DNA from: CAZNNH01 sp964574335
GTDB lineage: Bacteria > Acidobacteriota > Vicinamibacteria > Fen-336
Direction of reading: 5' to 3'
Length of the DNA stretch: 43,868 nt
NCBI GenBank assembly: GCA_964574335.1
Contig: CAZNNH010000036.1
Location: forward strand, 1-43,868
Under the pieces are notes generated by a model. That model searched no databases. It was not told the DNA's origin and saw only the letters and a program-made list of their open reading frames with translations. A program made the translations under genes and the position numbers. Of this stretch, positions 30,566-38,536 are shown piece after piece (position 1 is the first letter of the stretch; each line of letters opens with the position of its first letter).

Positions 30566-32611
30566 ATGGCCGACGCCTCGATCCGGACCTCCCCACCGTC
30601 GGACCGGGACCGGCCCGCTGCCCCGCAAGTGGCCGGCCTGCCGCCCCAGCGCCTGCTGGAGCTCTACCGGAGCCTGCTGCTGCCCCGGCTGATCGAGGAG
30701 AAGATGCTCCTGCTCCTGCGGCAGGGGCGCCTCAGCAAGTGGTTCTCGGGGATCGGCCAGGAGGCGATCGCGGTGGGCGTCACCAGCGCCCTGCGCCCGG
30801 ACGACTACCTGCTGCCCATGCATCGCAACCTCGGCGTGTTCACGGCGCGCGACCTCGACCTGCCGCGCCTGTTCCGCCAGCTCCTGGGACGGGAGGGAGG
30901 CTTCACCAAGGGCCGCGACCGCACCTTCCACTTCGGCCACCTCGAGAAGGGGATCGTGGGCATGATCAGCCACCTCGGGGCGATGCTGCCGGTTGCCGAC
31001 GGCCTGGCCCTGGCGGCCCGGCTGGAGGGGAAGGATCGGGTGGCCGCCGCCTTCACCGGCGACGGCGCCACCAGCGAAGGGGACTTCCACGAGGCCCTGA
31101 ACCTGGCGGCGGTCTGGAAGCTGCCGGTGATCTTCGTGGTCGAGAACAACCAGTACGGGCTGTCCACGCCGGTCCGCGAGCAGTACGCGTGCCGCGACCT
31201 GGCCGATCGCGGGGTCGGCTACGGCATGCCCGGACGGGTGGTCGACGGCAACGACCTGCTGGCCGTCCTGCTGGAGGTGGGCGCGGCCGCCGAGCGGGCC
31301 CGGCGCGGCGAAGGACCCACGCTGCTCGAGCTCAAGACCTTCCGCATGCGCGGCCACGAGGAGGCCTCCGGAGTCGACTACGTCCCGGAGGCGCTGCGGG
31401 TCGAGTGGGCGGCCAAGGACCCGATCGCACGCTACGAGCGCCTGCTGATCGAGGGCGGCGTCCTCGAAGAGGCGGAGCGCGAGGCCATCCACGCCGCCTA
31501 CCGCCGGAGGATCGAGGCCCTCGTCGAAGACGCGCTGGCGGCGCCCCTGCCGCGCTCGACGCCGGAGCAGAAGCTCCACGACGTCTTCGCGCCCAGCCTC
31601 CGCGTTGCCTCCCCGCCCTCGCCGGAGGTCGAGCGGCAAGGCCCCGAGCGGCGCTACGTGGACGCCATCAGCGAGGGGCTGCGGCTGGCCATGCAGAGGG
31701 ACCCCCGGGTGGTGCTGCTGGGCCAGGACATCGCCGAGTACGGCGGGGTGTTCAAGGTCACCAAGGGCTTCTCCCAGGAGTTCGGAAGGGAAAGGGTGAG
31801 AAACACGCCGATCATCGAGTCAGGAGCCATCGGCGCCGCGCTCGGCCTGGCCCTGGGCGGCTTGGTGCCGATGGTCGAGCTTCAGTTCGGGGACTTCATC
31901 ACCTGCGGCTTCAACCAGATCGTCAACAACCTGGCCAAGACCCACTTCCGCTGGGGGGCCCGGGTCCCGCTGGTTCTCCGGGCCCCGGTGGGCGGAGGCG
32001 TCGGGGCCGGCCCCTTCCATTCCCAGAACGTCGAAGCATGGTTCACCAGCGTTGCCGGGCTCAAGATCCTGGCCCCCGCCACGCCGTACGACGCCAAAGG
32101 CCTGCTGCTGGCCGCCTTCGAGGACGGAAACCCGGTGCTCTACCTCGAGCACAAGCTGCTCTACCGTTCGCTCCGTGGCCCGGTCCCGGAGGGTCACTAC
32201 ACCCTCCCCATCGGGCGGGCCCGCGTCGCTCGCGCCGGAGACCGGGCCACCGTGGTGACCTACGGCATCGGCGTGCGCTGGGCCCTGGAGGCGGCCACCA
32301 CCCTGGACCGGGAGGGGGTCTCGGTCGAGGTCGTCGACCTCAGGTCCCTGGTCCCCTGGGACGAGGAGACGGTGATCGCCTCGGTGCGCAAGACCGGCCG
32401 GGCGCTGGTCCTCCACGAGGCGTCCCGGTTCGGCGGCCACGGCGGCGAGCTGGCCGCCGCCATCGGCGACCGGGCCTTCGAGTGGCTGGACGCCCCGGTG
32501 AGACGCCTCGGCGCCCTCGACACACCGATCCCCTTCAGCCCCGAGCTGGAGGCCCTGCACTCGCCCCGGGGACGGGTGCTGCCCGCGCTGCGCGAGCTGC
32601 TGCGCTACTGA
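30566..32611 (+). CDS. 2-oxoacid dehydrogenase E1, fused alpha-beta
   Basis: A 681-residue thiamine-diphosphate enzyme joining both E1 subunits of a pyruvate or branched-chain 2-oxoacid dehydrogenase. The alpha half (to about 340) has the thiamine diphosphate motif GDGATSEGDF (GDG 165-167) ending in NN (194-195). The beta half starts near 360 (RRYVDAISEGL), with GQDIAEYGG, PIIESGAIG, LQFGDFI and the HEAS...GGHGGELAA C-terminal region. Fused E1 enzymes of this type usually act on branched-chain 2-oxoacids. No E2 or E3 gene is in the window. The ATG at 30566 is chosen over an open frame from 30446 because the latter overlaps the divergent aldolase gene. Confidence 0.92.
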   Translation: MADASIRTSPPSDRDRPAAPQVAGLPPQRLLELYRSLLLPRLIEEKMLLLLRQGRLSKWFSGIGQEAIAVGVTSALRPDDYLLPMHRNLGVFTARDLDLPRLFRQLLGREGGFTKGRDRTFHFGHLEKGIVGMISHLGAMLPVADGLALAARLEGKDRVAAAFTGDGATSEGDFHEALNLAAVWKLPVIFVVENNQYGLSTPVREQYACRDLADRGVGYGMPGRVVDGNDLLAVLLEVGAAAERARRGEGPTLLELKTFRMRGHEEASGVDYVPEALRVEWAAKDPIARYERLLIEGGVLEEAEREAIHAAYRRRIEALVEDALAAPLPRSTPEQKLHDVFAPSLRVASPPSPEVERQGPERRYVDAISEGLRLAMQRDPRVVLLGQDIAEYGGVFKVTKGFSQEFGRERVRNTPIIESGAIGAALGLALGGLVPMVELQFGDFITCGFNQIVNNLAKTHFRWGARVPLVLRAPVGGGVGAGPFHSQNVEAWFTSVAGLKILAPATPYDAKGLLLAAFEDGNPVLYLEHKLLYRSLRGPVPEGHYTLPIGRARVARAGDRATVVTYGIGVRWALEAATTLDREGVSVEVVDLRSLVPWDEETVIASVRKTGRALVLHEASRFGGHGGELAAAIGDRAFEWLDAPVRRLGALDTPIPFSPELEALHSPRGRVLPALRELLRY

Positions 32612-32617
32612 GCCGCG

Positions 32618-33556
32618 ATGCCCAACACCCTGGTCCACTTCGGCCTGCAGGGGAGCCTGAGCCGCGCCCTTCTCCGGGACATCGACCCGCGCATCGTCTA
32701 CCTCGCCTGCGTGCTGCCCGACGTCCCCTGGATCGCACGACGGCTGCTGGCGCTGCTGGCCCCCCGCGTCTTCGACCCCCTCGACGTGCGGCTGTACGCG
32801 ATGGCCCAGGCCTCCCTGCTGTGCACGCTCGTCCTGTGCGGAGCCATCGCCCTCCTCACCCGGCGTGCCGGAGCGGTCTTCCTGGTGCTGGCCGCCAACT
32901 CCCTGCTCCATCTGCTGATCGACGCCGCCGAGGTCAAGTGGGGCAGCGGCGTCTTCCTCCTGGCCCCGCTGAGCTTCAGGCCCACCCAGCTCGGCTGGCT
33001 GTGGCCGGACGGCCGGGTGATCACCGCCCTCACGCTCGTGGGCCTCGGGGTGATGGTCGTCGAGCTGGCGCGACGCCCCCCGCCCGCGATCGGCCTGGCG
33101 CTGCGGCCCGGCCGTGTCCTCGGCGGCCTCTCCCTGGCCGCCCTCTATCTCGCCCTGCCCGTCGCCTGGATGCCCGCCGTCGAGGCCTCGGGCAGCTACT
33201 CGATCGACGTGCTGCGGCGGCCCGAGCTCCGGCCGGGGCACCCACTGGCCGTCGAGCGGAACCGGCTGATCAGAGACGACGACGGCGGCTGGCTGAGGCT
33301 GTGGAGCGGCGAGCGGCTCCGTATCGAGGGGAAGGGCCTGGACCACGACGCGCTGGTCTCGATACGCGGCCACTTCACAGACGCCCACACGGTGCGGATC
33401 GAGGAGCTTCACGAGCACCGGGGCATCGGCCGCGACGTGCCGACCTACCTCGCCTTCCTGCTGCTGGTCGGGGTCTGGCTCCGCCCGTACCTCCCTTTCT
33501 CACGACACGAAGCGGAGGGCGCCGCGCGGCCAGGCTCGGCAGACGCGCCGCATTGA
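32618..33556 (+). CDS. DUF457/YdjM-like membrane protein
   Basis: A 312-residue protein with about five hydrophobic segments. It opens with MPNTLVHFGLQG, then VYLACVLPDVPW and LLHLLIDAAEVKWGSG, the spaced His/Asp pattern of membrane-bound metal-dependent hydrolase-like DUF457 (YdjM) proteins. A soluble extracytoplasmic beta-like region (about 190-275) sits before the last membrane segment. The ATG is 6 bp after the E1 stop, so they are co-transcribed, although a functional tie to E1 is not obvious. Enzymatic activity of the family is not established. Confidence 0.7.
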   Translation: MPNTLVHFGLQGSLSRALLRDIDPRIVYLACVLPDVPWIARRLLALLAPRVFDPLDVRLYAMAQASLLCTLVLCGAIALLTRRAGAVFLVLAANSLLHLLIDAAEVKWGSGVFLLAPLSFRPTQLGWLWPDGRVITALTLVGLGVMVVELARRPPPAIGLALRPGRVLGGLSLAALYLALPVAWMPAVEASGSYSIDVLRRPELRPGHPLAVERNRLIRDDDGGWLRLWSGERLRIEGKGLDHDALVSIRGHFTDAHTVRIEELHEHRGIGRDVPTYLAFLLLVGVWLRPYLPFSRHEAEGAARPGSADAPH

Positions 33557-33564
33557 GGTACCTT
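33536..33564 (+). promoter_or_regulatory. Weak candidate promoter of the MoCo-sulfurase-like gene
   Basis: TCGGCA (33536-33541, 4/6), 17 bp, TACCTT (33559-33564). The -10 resembles that at 23442. A GGAGGGG Shine-Dalgarno sequence precedes the ATG at 33606. Confidence 0.3.
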
Positions 33565-33605
33565 CTGGGGCGCGGCGTTCGGCAAAGGCCGTCTGGAGGG
33601 GCCGG

Positions 33606-35039
33606 ATGGTGATCTTCGGGAACGAGCAGGAGCGGTGTCAGCGGGAGCTCGCCGTCTTCCTCGAGCGCTTCTCGGACTACCGGTCCACCGGGGCCCTCGA
33701 CCAGCTCAGGACCACCGACTTCGCCCGCCTCGACCGGCAGGGGCACGTCTACCTCGACTACACCGGAGGCGGGCTCTACGCCGCCTCCCAGGTGCATCGG
33801 CACGCCGACCTGCTGCTGGCGGAGGTGCTCGGCAACCCCCACTCCTCGAACCCGACCTCGTCCCGCACCACCGAGCGGCTGGAGAGCTGCCGCCGGCGGG
33901 TGCTCCGCCACTTCGGCGCCCCGCCCGACCAGTACGTGGTCATCTTCACCGCCAACGCCAGCCACGCCCTGAAGCTGGTGGGCGAATCCTACCCGTTCGC
34001 TCCCGGGGGGCTGTTCCTGCTGACGTTCGACAACCACAACTCGGTCAACGGGATCCGCGAGTTCCCTCGAGCGCGGGGGGCGCACACCACGTACGTCCCC
34101 GTGCTCCCCCCCGAGCTGCGGGCCTCGGAGTCGGCCCTGCTCGGCCACCTCGAGGCCGCCGACCGCGGCGCCCACAACCTGTTCGCCTACCCGGCGCAGT
34201 CCAACTTCTCCGGCGTCCAGCACCCGCTCGAGTGGGTGGCGCTCGCCCAGGACCGGGGCTTCGACGTGCTGCTCGACGCGGCCGCCTTCGTCCCCACCAA
34301 CCGCCTCGACCTGGCCACGATCCACCCGGACTTCGTGACCCTCTCGTTCTACAAGATGTTCGGCTACCCGACCGGGGTCGGGGCGCTGCTGGCCCGGCGG
34401 CCGGCCCTCGAGAAGCTGCATCGCCCCTGGTTCGCGGGGGGGACGATCACGGTAGCGTCGATCCAGGCCGACCGGTACTACCTCGCCGCCGGCCCGGCCG
34501 CCTTCGAGGACGGGACCCCCGACTATGCCGGCCTGCCGGCGGTCGAGATCGGGCTGGACCTGATCGAGTCGATCGGCATCGACGTGATCCACCGCCGGGT
34601 GCGGTGCCTGACCGCCTGGCTGCTCGAGCGCCTCGGGGAGCTGCGGCACGGCAACGGCCAGCCCCTGGTCGTCGTCTACGGCCCCCTCGACACCACGGCT
34701 CGCGGCGCCACCGTCACCTTCAACCTGCGCGACCGCGACGGCGCCACCATCGACCACCGCTTCGTGGAGCAACGCGCCAACCAGGGGCGCATCTCGATCC
34801 GGACCGGCTGCTTCTGCAACCCCGGCGCCGGCGAGCTGGCGCTGGGGCTGACCAAGGGAGAGCTGGAGAGCTGCCTGGCGGGGCCGGAGACACGGATGAC
34901 CCAGGACGACTTCCGTAGCTGCATCGACGGCAAGAGCACTGGCGCGGTACGCGCCTCGCTGGGCCTGGCCTCCAGCTTTGCCGACGTCTTCGCGTTCGTC
35001 GGGTTCCTGGAGAGCTTCGTGGAGGCCTCCGGACTGTAG
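33606..35039 (+). CDS. Class V aminotransferase, molybdenum-cofactor-sulfurase-like
   Basis: A 477-residue PLP enzyme most like the N-terminal cysteine-desulfurase-type domain of eukaryotic MoCo sulfurases (ABA3/MOCOS). Signatures: YLDYTGGGLY at 49-58, NPHSSNPTS, TANASHALKLV, FDNHNSVNG, the cofactor Lys250 in SFYKMFGYPTG, and RTGCFCNPGAG with C402 in the place of the persulfide Cys. The C-terminal MOSC domain of the eukaryotic protein is absent. It could mobilise sulfur from cysteine for a cofactor or another acceptor. Good GGAGGGG before the ATG. Followed by the epimerase gene after 99 bp. Confidence 0.85.
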   Translation: MVIFGNEQERCQRELAVFLERFSDYRSTGALDQLRTTDFARLDRQGHVYLDYTGGGLYAASQVHRHADLLLAEVLGNPHSSNPTSSRTTERLESCRRRVLRHFGAPPDQYVVIFTANASHALKLVGESYPFAPGGLFLLTFDNHNSVNGIREFPRARGAHTTYVPVLPPELRASESALLGHLEAADRGAHNLFAYPAQSNFSGVQHPLEWVALAQDRGFDVLLDAAAFVPTNRLDLATIHPDFVTLSFYKMFGYPTGVGALLARRPALEKLHRPWFAGGTITVASIQADRYYLAAGPAAFEDGTPDYAGLPAVEIGLDLIESIGIDVIHRRVRCLTAWLLERLGELRHGNGQPLVVVYGPLDTTARGATVTFNLRDRDGATIDHRFVEQRANQGRISIRTGCFCNPGAGELALGLTKGELESCLAGPETRMTQDDFRSCIDGKSTGAVRASLGLASSFADVFAFVGFLESFVEASGL

Positions 35040-35068
35040 CGGGCCGCACCGGAGGAACGACTCTGCGG

Positions 35069-35074
35069 TAGACT
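35069..35074 (+). promoter_or_regulatory. Weak candidate -10 box before the epimerase gene
   Basis: TAGACT (4/6) in the 99-bp gap between the PLP enzyme and the epimerase, with a predicted start of about 35081. There is no clear -35, so read-through from upstream remains equally likely. Confidence 0.3.
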
Positions 35075-35138
35075 GCGGCGGCGGGCGTGGGCAGACGGCG
35101 AACCAGGTCCCCGTTCGCTTCCCGGAGAGGGTGGGCAG

Positions 35139-36113
35139 ATGCCAAAGGCGGTCGTGTGCGGGGCCGGCGGGTTCATCGGCGGCCATCTGGTCGAGCGGCT
35201 CAAGCGTGAGGGCTACTTCGTCCGCGGCGTCGACAAGAAGCGCCACGAGTTCCGCGACACCGCGGCCGACGAGTTCCTGCAGCTCGACCTGCGCCTGCCC
35301 GATAGCTGTGAGGCGGCGGTGAGGATCGACGGCCAGCCCGCCGACGAGGTCTACCAGCTCGCCGCCGACATGGGCGGGATGGGCTTCATCCATGCCTCCG
35401 AGTGCGAGATCATGCACAACTCGGTGCTGATCAACCTCCACATGACCCGGGCCGCCTCACAGCACGGAGTGCCACGCTACCTCTACTCGTCCTCGGCCTG
35501 CGTCTACCGCGACCAGCAGCCCGACGAGCCGGACCTCACCGAGGACGACGCCTACCCGGCCCGGCCCGACAACGAGTACGGCTGGGAGAAGCTCTACTCG
35601 GAGAGGGTTGCCCTCGCCTACCAACGCAACCGGGGGATGACGGTGCGGATCGCCCGCTTCCAGAACTGCTACGGCCCGTACGGGACCTGGAACGGCGGGC
35701 GCGAGAAGGCGCCGGCCGCGATCTGCCGCAAGGTGGCGGCGGTCCCGGACGGCGGCAGCATCGACGTGTGGGGCGACGGCACCGCGATGCGCGTCTTCAC
35801 GTTCGTCGACGACCTGGTCGACGGTATCTGGACCCTGATGCGGTCGGACATCGCCGAGCCGACCAACATCGGCAGCGACGAGCGGGTCTCGGTCAACCAG
35901 TTGGTGGAGACGGTGGCCGCCGTGGCCGGCAAGGGCGTCGAGGTCCGTCACGTCCCCGGCCCGGTCGGCGTGCACGCCCGGAACCACAGCTCGAGGCGGA
36001 TCCGGTCCCTCGGCTGGACCGACCGCCACAGCCTGCGCCAGGGGATCACCAAGACCTACCCCTGGGTGAAGGAAGAGACCGAGCGGGCGATCGCACGGGG
36101 CGAGCCGGTCTGA
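35139..36113 (+). CDS. GDP-mannose 3,5-epimerase-like SDR enzyme
   Basis: A 324-residue extended short-chain dehydrogenase. It matches GDP-mannose 3,5-epimerase closely: Rossmann GAGGFIGG (8-15), ADMGGMGFI (76-84), SSSACVY with C121, Y147-x3-K151, and YGTWNGGREKAPAA with K190. In the plant enzyme the Cys and the Lys are the acid-base pair that inverts C3 and C5 to make GDP-L-galactose or GDP-L-gulose. The product here may feed a surface glycan. ATG at 35139 has GGAG upstream. ArgA follows after 3 bp, so the two are co-transcribed, which is metabolically unexpected. Confidence 0.88.
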   Translation: MPKAVVCGAGGFIGGHLVERLKREGYFVRGVDKKRHEFRDTAADEFLQLDLRLPDSCEAAVRIDGQPADEVYQLAADMGGMGFIHASECEIMHNSVLINLHMTRAASQHGVPRYLYSSSACVYRDQQPDEPDLTEDDAYPARPDNEYGWEKLYSERVALAYQRNRGMTVRIARFQNCYGPYGTWNGGREKAPAAICRKVAAVPDGGSIDVWGDGTAMRVFTFVDDLVDGIWTLMRSDIAEPTNIGSDERVSVNQLVETVAAVAGKGVEVRHVPGPVGVHARNHSSRRIRSLGWTDRHSLRQGITKTYPWVKEETERAIARGEPV

Positions 36114-36116
36114 GCC

Positions 36117-37439
36117 ATGAGACCAACCGACCTGCGGGGCATCCTCCAGTACGTCCCGAAGTTCCGCGACAAGACCTTCGTCATCGCCGTCGACGGCGGC
36201 GTGGTCACCGACGAGAACTTCCCCAACATCCTGATGGACATCGCGGTGCTCTGGTCGCTGCGGATCCGAGTGGTGCTGGTGCACGGGGCCTCCGCCCAGA
36301 TCCGCGAGCTGGCGGAAGAGCGCGGCCTCCTCCCCTCCAACCTCGACGGCGACGGGGTCACCGACCCCCCCACCCTGGATCTGGCCCTCCAGGCCGCGAA
36401 CCGGCTGACCCACGAGATCCTGGAGGGGCTCAGCGTCAACGACCTTCGCGCCGCCAGCACCAACGCGGTGCTGGCGCATCCGTGCGGGATCCTGCGGGGC
36501 GTCGACCATCAGCTCACCGGCCGGGTGGAGCGGGTGGACGTGGAGCTGGTCCAGGGTCTGCTGCACAGCGGCGTGGTGCCGGTGGTCCCGCCGCTTGGCT
36601 TCGACGGCGAGGGGCACACCTATAGGCTCAACTCGGACGCGGTGGCGCTCGACATGGCCCGCGCCCTCGGCGCGGTGAAGCTCGTCTTCATCACCACCGT
36701 CGACGGCCTCTACCTCGACGGGAAGCTGATCCGTCAGGCCATCGTCGGCGACGTGGCCGACGCCCTGCAGGCCGGGTCGGTGCCGGCCGAGATGGCCTCC
36801 AAGGCCCGCCACGCCGTCGCCGCCTGCAATGCCGGCATCGAGCGGGTGCACGTCATCAACGGCCACGTCGAGGAGGGCCTGCTGGCGGAGGTCTTCTCCA
36901 ACGAGGGTATCGGCACCCTGATCCACGCCAACGAGTACCGGCAGATCCGCCCCGCACGACGCCGGGACATCCCCAGCATCCAGAGCCTGATCAGCGGCTC
37001 GGTGGAGAGCGAGGAGATGCTCCCCCGCTCACGGGCCACCATCGAGAAGCAGCTCTGTGACTACTACCTCTACGAGATCGACCAGAACCCGGTGGCCTGC
37101 GTGGCCCTCCACGTCTACCCCGACGCGGGCGCCGGCGAGCTGGCCTGCCTGCACGTCCGCCCCTCCCACGAGAACCAGGGGATCGGCCGGCGGATGATCC
37201 AGTTCGTCGAGAGCCGGGCCCGGGAGCTGGGACTCCTGCGGATCTTCGCGCTGTCCACCCAGACCTTCACCTACTTCACCCTCAAGGGGGGCTACCTCGA
37301 GGGAAGCCCAGAGGACCTGCCCTCCTCCCGCCGGGAGCGTTACGAAGAGAGCGGACGTCGCTCCAAGGTGCTGATCAAGCCGCTTCAGTCGCGCTCCGCG
37401 GGCAGAGCGGCGGCGTCGGACACGCCGAGGCCGTCGTGA
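36117..37439 (+). CDS. argA: Amino-acid N-acetyltransferase (N-acetylglutamate synthase)
   Basis: A 440-residue bifunctional-looking protein: an amino-acid-kinase fold at about 1-270 (VIAVDGGVV, VVLVHGASAQI, RLNSDAVALDMARALGA) and a GNAT domain at about 280-425 (CLHVRPSHENQGIGRRMI, with R/Q-x-x-G-x-G). This is the classical ArgA layout, which makes N-acetylglutamate from glutamate and acetyl-CoA, the first step of arginine synthesis, with the kinase-like part binding arginine as feedback regulator. Length is as expected. It begins 3 bp after the epimerase and its stop overlaps the next start by 4 bp (GTGA). No other arg genes are in the window. Confidence 0.93.
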   Translation: MRPTDLRGILQYVPKFRDKTFVIAVDGGVVTDENFPNILMDIAVLWSLRIRVVLVHGASAQIRELAEERGLLPSNLDGDGVTDPPTLDLALQAANRLTHEILEGLSVNDLRAASTNAVLAHPCGILRGVDHQLTGRVERVDVELVQGLLHSGVVPVVPPLGFDGEGHTYRLNSDAVALDMARALGAVKLVFITTVDGLYLDGKLIRQAIVGDVADALQAGSVPAEMASKARHAVAACNAGIERVHVINGHVEEGLLAEVFSNEGIGTLIHANEYRQIRPARRRDIPSIQSLISGSVESEEMLPRSRATIEKQLCDYYLYEIDQNPVACVALHVYPDAGAGELACLHVRPSHENQGIGRRMIQFVESRARELGLLRIFALSTQTFTYFTLKGGYLEGSPEDLPSSRRERYEESGRRSKVLIKPLQSRSAGRAAASDTPRPS

Positions 37440-38515
37440 CCCTGCCCAGCACCTCCCATCCCGGACGCTTCTGGCACGTCCTGGAAGACGGCCGCGTCCA
37501 GTGCGACCTCTGCCCCCGCTTCTGCCGGCTCCAGGAGGGCCAGCGCGGCTTCTGCTTCGTCCGCGCCCGCGAAGGTGACGGCATCGTGCTCACCACCTAC
37601 GGTCGGTCCAGCGGCTTCTGCGTGGACCCGATCGAGAAGAAGCCCCTCAACCACTTCCTGCCCGGCACCCCGATCCTCTCGTTCGGCACCGCCGGCTGCA
37701 ACCTGGGCTGCCGCTTCTGTCAGAACTGGGACATCAGCAAGTCGCGGGAGTTCGACCGGCTCGCCGACGTGGCCTCGCCCGAGCAGATCGCCCGGGCGGC
37801 CGAGCGCCTGGGCTGTCGTAGCGTCGCCTTCACCTACAACGACCCGGTGATCTTCCACGAGTACGCAGTGGACGTGGCCCAGGCCTGCCGGGAGCGAGGG
37901 ATCCGGAGCGTGGCAGTCACCGCCGGATACGTCTGCCCGGAGCCACGCCGGGAGTTCTACCGCTACATGGACGCCGCCAACGTGGACCTCAAGGCCTTCA
38001 CCGAGGAGTTTTACGCCGGCACCTGCTTCGGCCACCTACAGCCGGTCCTCGACACCCTCGTCTACCTGAAGCGGGAGACCGAGGTCTGGATCGAGCTGAC
38101 CACCCTGCTGATACCGGAGCTCAACGACGCGGACGCCGAGCTCGAGGCGCTGAGCCAGTGGGTGGTGGAGCAGCTCGGGCCCGACGTTCCCCTGCACTTC
38201 ACCGCCTTCCATCCCGACTGGAAGCTCCGTGACCGACTGGCCACGCCATCGGCCTCGCTGGCCCGGGCCCGACGGATCGCGCATCGCAACGGCGTGCGCC
38301 ACGCCTACACCGGCAACGTGGTCGATCCGGACGGGCAGAGCACCTACTGCGCTGCCTGCCACACCCTGCTCATCGGCCGCGACTGGCACCAGCTCACCGC
38401 CTGGCACCTGGACCGGGAGGGCCGCTGCAGCGCCTGCGGCGAGCCGCTGCCGGGGCGGTTCGAAGCCGACCCCGGCGGCTGGGGCGGTCGCCGGCTTCCG
38501 GTGGCCCTGCACTGA
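37436..38515 (+). CDS. amrS: AmmeMemoRadiSam-system radical SAM enzyme (AmrS type)
   Basis: A 359-residue radical SAM protein related to pyruvate formate-lyase activating enzymes. The 4Fe-4S site is C88-x3-C92-x2-C95 (GCNLGCRFCQNW). An N-terminal Cys block (CDLCPRFCRL, then GFC) and the SFAYTYNDP-like strand (here SVAFTYNDPVIF) are typical of the AMMECR1-Memo-radical SAM system. A C-terminal pair of CxxC knuckles (YCAACH and CSACGEP) looks like a zinc ribbon. The target reaction is not established. The Memo and AMMECR1 partners are not in the window. GTG start overlaps the argA stop (GTGA), giving translational coupling. Confidence 0.9.
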   Translation: MTLPSTSHPGRFWHVLEDGRVQCDLCPRFCRLQEGQRGFCFVRAREGDGIVLTTYGRSSGFCVDPIEKKPLNHFLPGTPILSFGTAGCNLGCRFCQNWDISKSREFDRLADVASPEQIARAAERLGCRSVAFTYNDPVIFHEYAVDVAQACRERGIRSVAVTAGYVCPEPRREFYRYMDAANVDLKAFTEEFYAGTCFGHLQPVLDTLVYLKRETEVWIELTTLLIPELNDADAELEALSQWVVEQLGPDVPLHFTAFHPDWKLRDRLATPSASLARARRIAHRNGVRHAYTGNVVDPDGQSTYCAACHTLLIGRDWHQLTAWHLDREGRCSACGEPLPGRFEADPGGWGGRRLPVALH

Positions 38516-38536
38516 GCGCGAGGAGGTCGTGACCCG

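Noticed and set aside
36117..37439. The argA gene as an acetylglutamate kinase (ArgB)
   Set aside because: The N-terminal half is kinase-like, but the complete GNAT domain with GIGRRM at the C-terminus is that of N-acetylglutamate synthase.
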